Shown in pieces: positions 12,580-13,251 of a DNA stretch of 13,251 nucleotides. Numbering within the stretch: position 1 is the first letter of the stretch; each line of letters begins with the position of its first letter. The notes under the pieces were generated by a model, which was given only the letters and a program-made list of their open reading frames with translations, was not told where the DNA came from and did no database searches. The stretch is from NCBI GenBank assembly GCA_015485235.1, contig WFTX01000089.1, positions 1 to 13,251 of the forward strand, read 5' to 3'. Source of the DNA: Nitrospirota bacterium (GTDB taxonomy: Bacteria; Nitrospirota; Thermodesulfovibrionia; Thermodesulfovibrionales; JdFR-85). A program made the position numbers and the translations under genes.

Positions 12580-13251
12580 ATGAAAAGATGGGCCATGGTC
12601 TTTATGCTTCTTCTGTTTTCAGGAACCGCATGGGCCGGATCTTTCTGGGATATGCCAAAACTGCCTCCACCAGAGGAGTACGGAAACCTGTTACTCAAGA
12701 GCCCGTCAGAAAACAGGGGTGATATCAAGCCTGCAATCTTCTCCCACTGGCTGCACAGGACGAAATTTACCTGCCGGGTCTGTCACTTTGAACTTGACTT
12801 CCTGATGAAGGCCAATGCCTCCGGCATCACGGAGGAGGCCAACAGGAACGGACAGTTCTGCGGGGCCTGCCATGACGGGAAGACGGCCTTTGACCACTCG
12901 GAGAAGAACTGCTCAAGGTGCCATACTGGAGACAGGCGGTCAGGTATCGAGAAATTCAGGGAGCTCGCCCGGACACTCCCGAAGGCACCCTTCGGAAACA
13001 GGATAGACTGGATAAGGGCGATAAGGAAGGGGCTGATAAAACCAAAGGAGAGCATCCTTGAGGAAGACTACAAGCCCATGCCCTTCAAGAAGATGCTCCG
13101 CCTTGAGGCGGAATGGACAATGGTCCCGCCTGCTTACTTTTCCCACAAGAGACACGGCTACTGGCTCGACTGCGCCAACTGCCATCCCGACATATTCAAC
13201 ATAAAGAAGAAGACAACAAAGCACTTCGAGATGATCTACAACCTGCAGGGT
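12580..13251 (+). CDS. Multiheme cytochrome c, partial at the window end (tandem paralogue)
   Basis: The frame starts at ATG 12580 with AAGGGGG 7 nt upstream and stays open to the window edge (224 codons). It has a signal peptide with a likely cleavage after GTAWA (about residue 19). Four CxxCH motifs are visible: C65, C94, C111 and C198. They match motifs 1-4 of the preceding gene, and shared blocks include EEYGN, HWLHR.K.TCR.CH, SGITEE or TGITEE, and FGNRIDW. The final block, FEMIYNLQG, aligns with the residues just before heme 5 of the preceding gene, so two more hemes are expected beyond the edge. The 48-bp gap after the previous gene holds no promoter or terminator, so the two are probably cotranscribed. 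Confidence 0.9.
   Translation, partial: MKRWAMVFMLLLFSGTAWAGSFWDMPKLPPPEEYGNLLLKSPSENRGDIKPAIFSHWLHRTKFTCRVCHFELDFLMKANASGITEEANRNGQFCGACHDGKTAFDHSEKNCSRCHTGDRRSGIEKFRELARTLPKAPFGNRIDWIRAIRKGLIKPKESILEEDYKPMPFKKMLRLEAEWTMVPPAYFSHKRHGYWLDCANCHPDIFNIKKKTTKHFEMIYNLQG

Overview
The window looks like bacterial chromosome from an anaerobic, respiratory, cytochrome-rich organism. The evidence is several six-heme c-type cytochromes, a membrane quinone-oxidoreductase module, a sigma-54 two-component system and a B12-dependent radical SAM enzyme. Moderate GC content and frequent AGG (Arg) and ATA (Ile) codons would suit a Nitrospirota (Thermodesulfovibrio-like) or Desulfuromonadota-type genome. The lineage is inference and cannot be fixed from the sequence alone. 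There are no tRNA or rRNA genes, no CRISPR array and no insertion sequence.

Layout. 1-175 (+): C-terminal end of a minimal nucleotidyltransferase that stops unusually early. 220-2181 (-): a BchE-like B12/radical SAM enzyme fused to an SRPBCC (hydrophobic-ligand) domain. 2182-2382: AT-rich divergent promoter region. 2383-5830 (+): overlapping histidine kinase and NtrC-family response regulator. The kinase carries a CxxCH heme c motif in its periplasmic Cache domain. 5974-9738 (-): six-gene operon transcribed towards the regulators. In order it encodes a small Gly-rich membrane protein, an unknown soluble protein, a paralogue of the first protein, an NrfD-type quinone-binding membrane subunit, a Tat-exported four-cluster ferredoxin and a hexaheme cytochrome c. 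10064-11623 (+): murJ, the lipid II flippase. 11743 to the window end (+): two tandem paralogous multiheme cytochromes, the second cut by the window edge.

How it may work together. The NrfD, FeS and hexaheme proteins form a quinol:cytochrome c electron-transfer module with no molybdopterin catalytic subunit nearby, similar in plan to Cbc/Dsr-type membrane complexes. Upstream of that operon lies a near-consensus -24/-12 sigma-54 promoter (9780-9795, minus strand). About 80-100 bp further upstream are two copies of TTTGC-N6-GCAA(A/T) exactly 21 bp apart, which is the expected architecture for enhancer sites of an NtrC-family activator. The only such activator in the window is the adjacent response regulator. 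A testable model is that a heme-c redox or gas-sensing kinase phosphorylates the regulator, which switches on the quinone:cytochrome operon through sigma-54. The kinase and murJ also have promoters so close to their start codons that their mRNAs are predicted to be leaderless.
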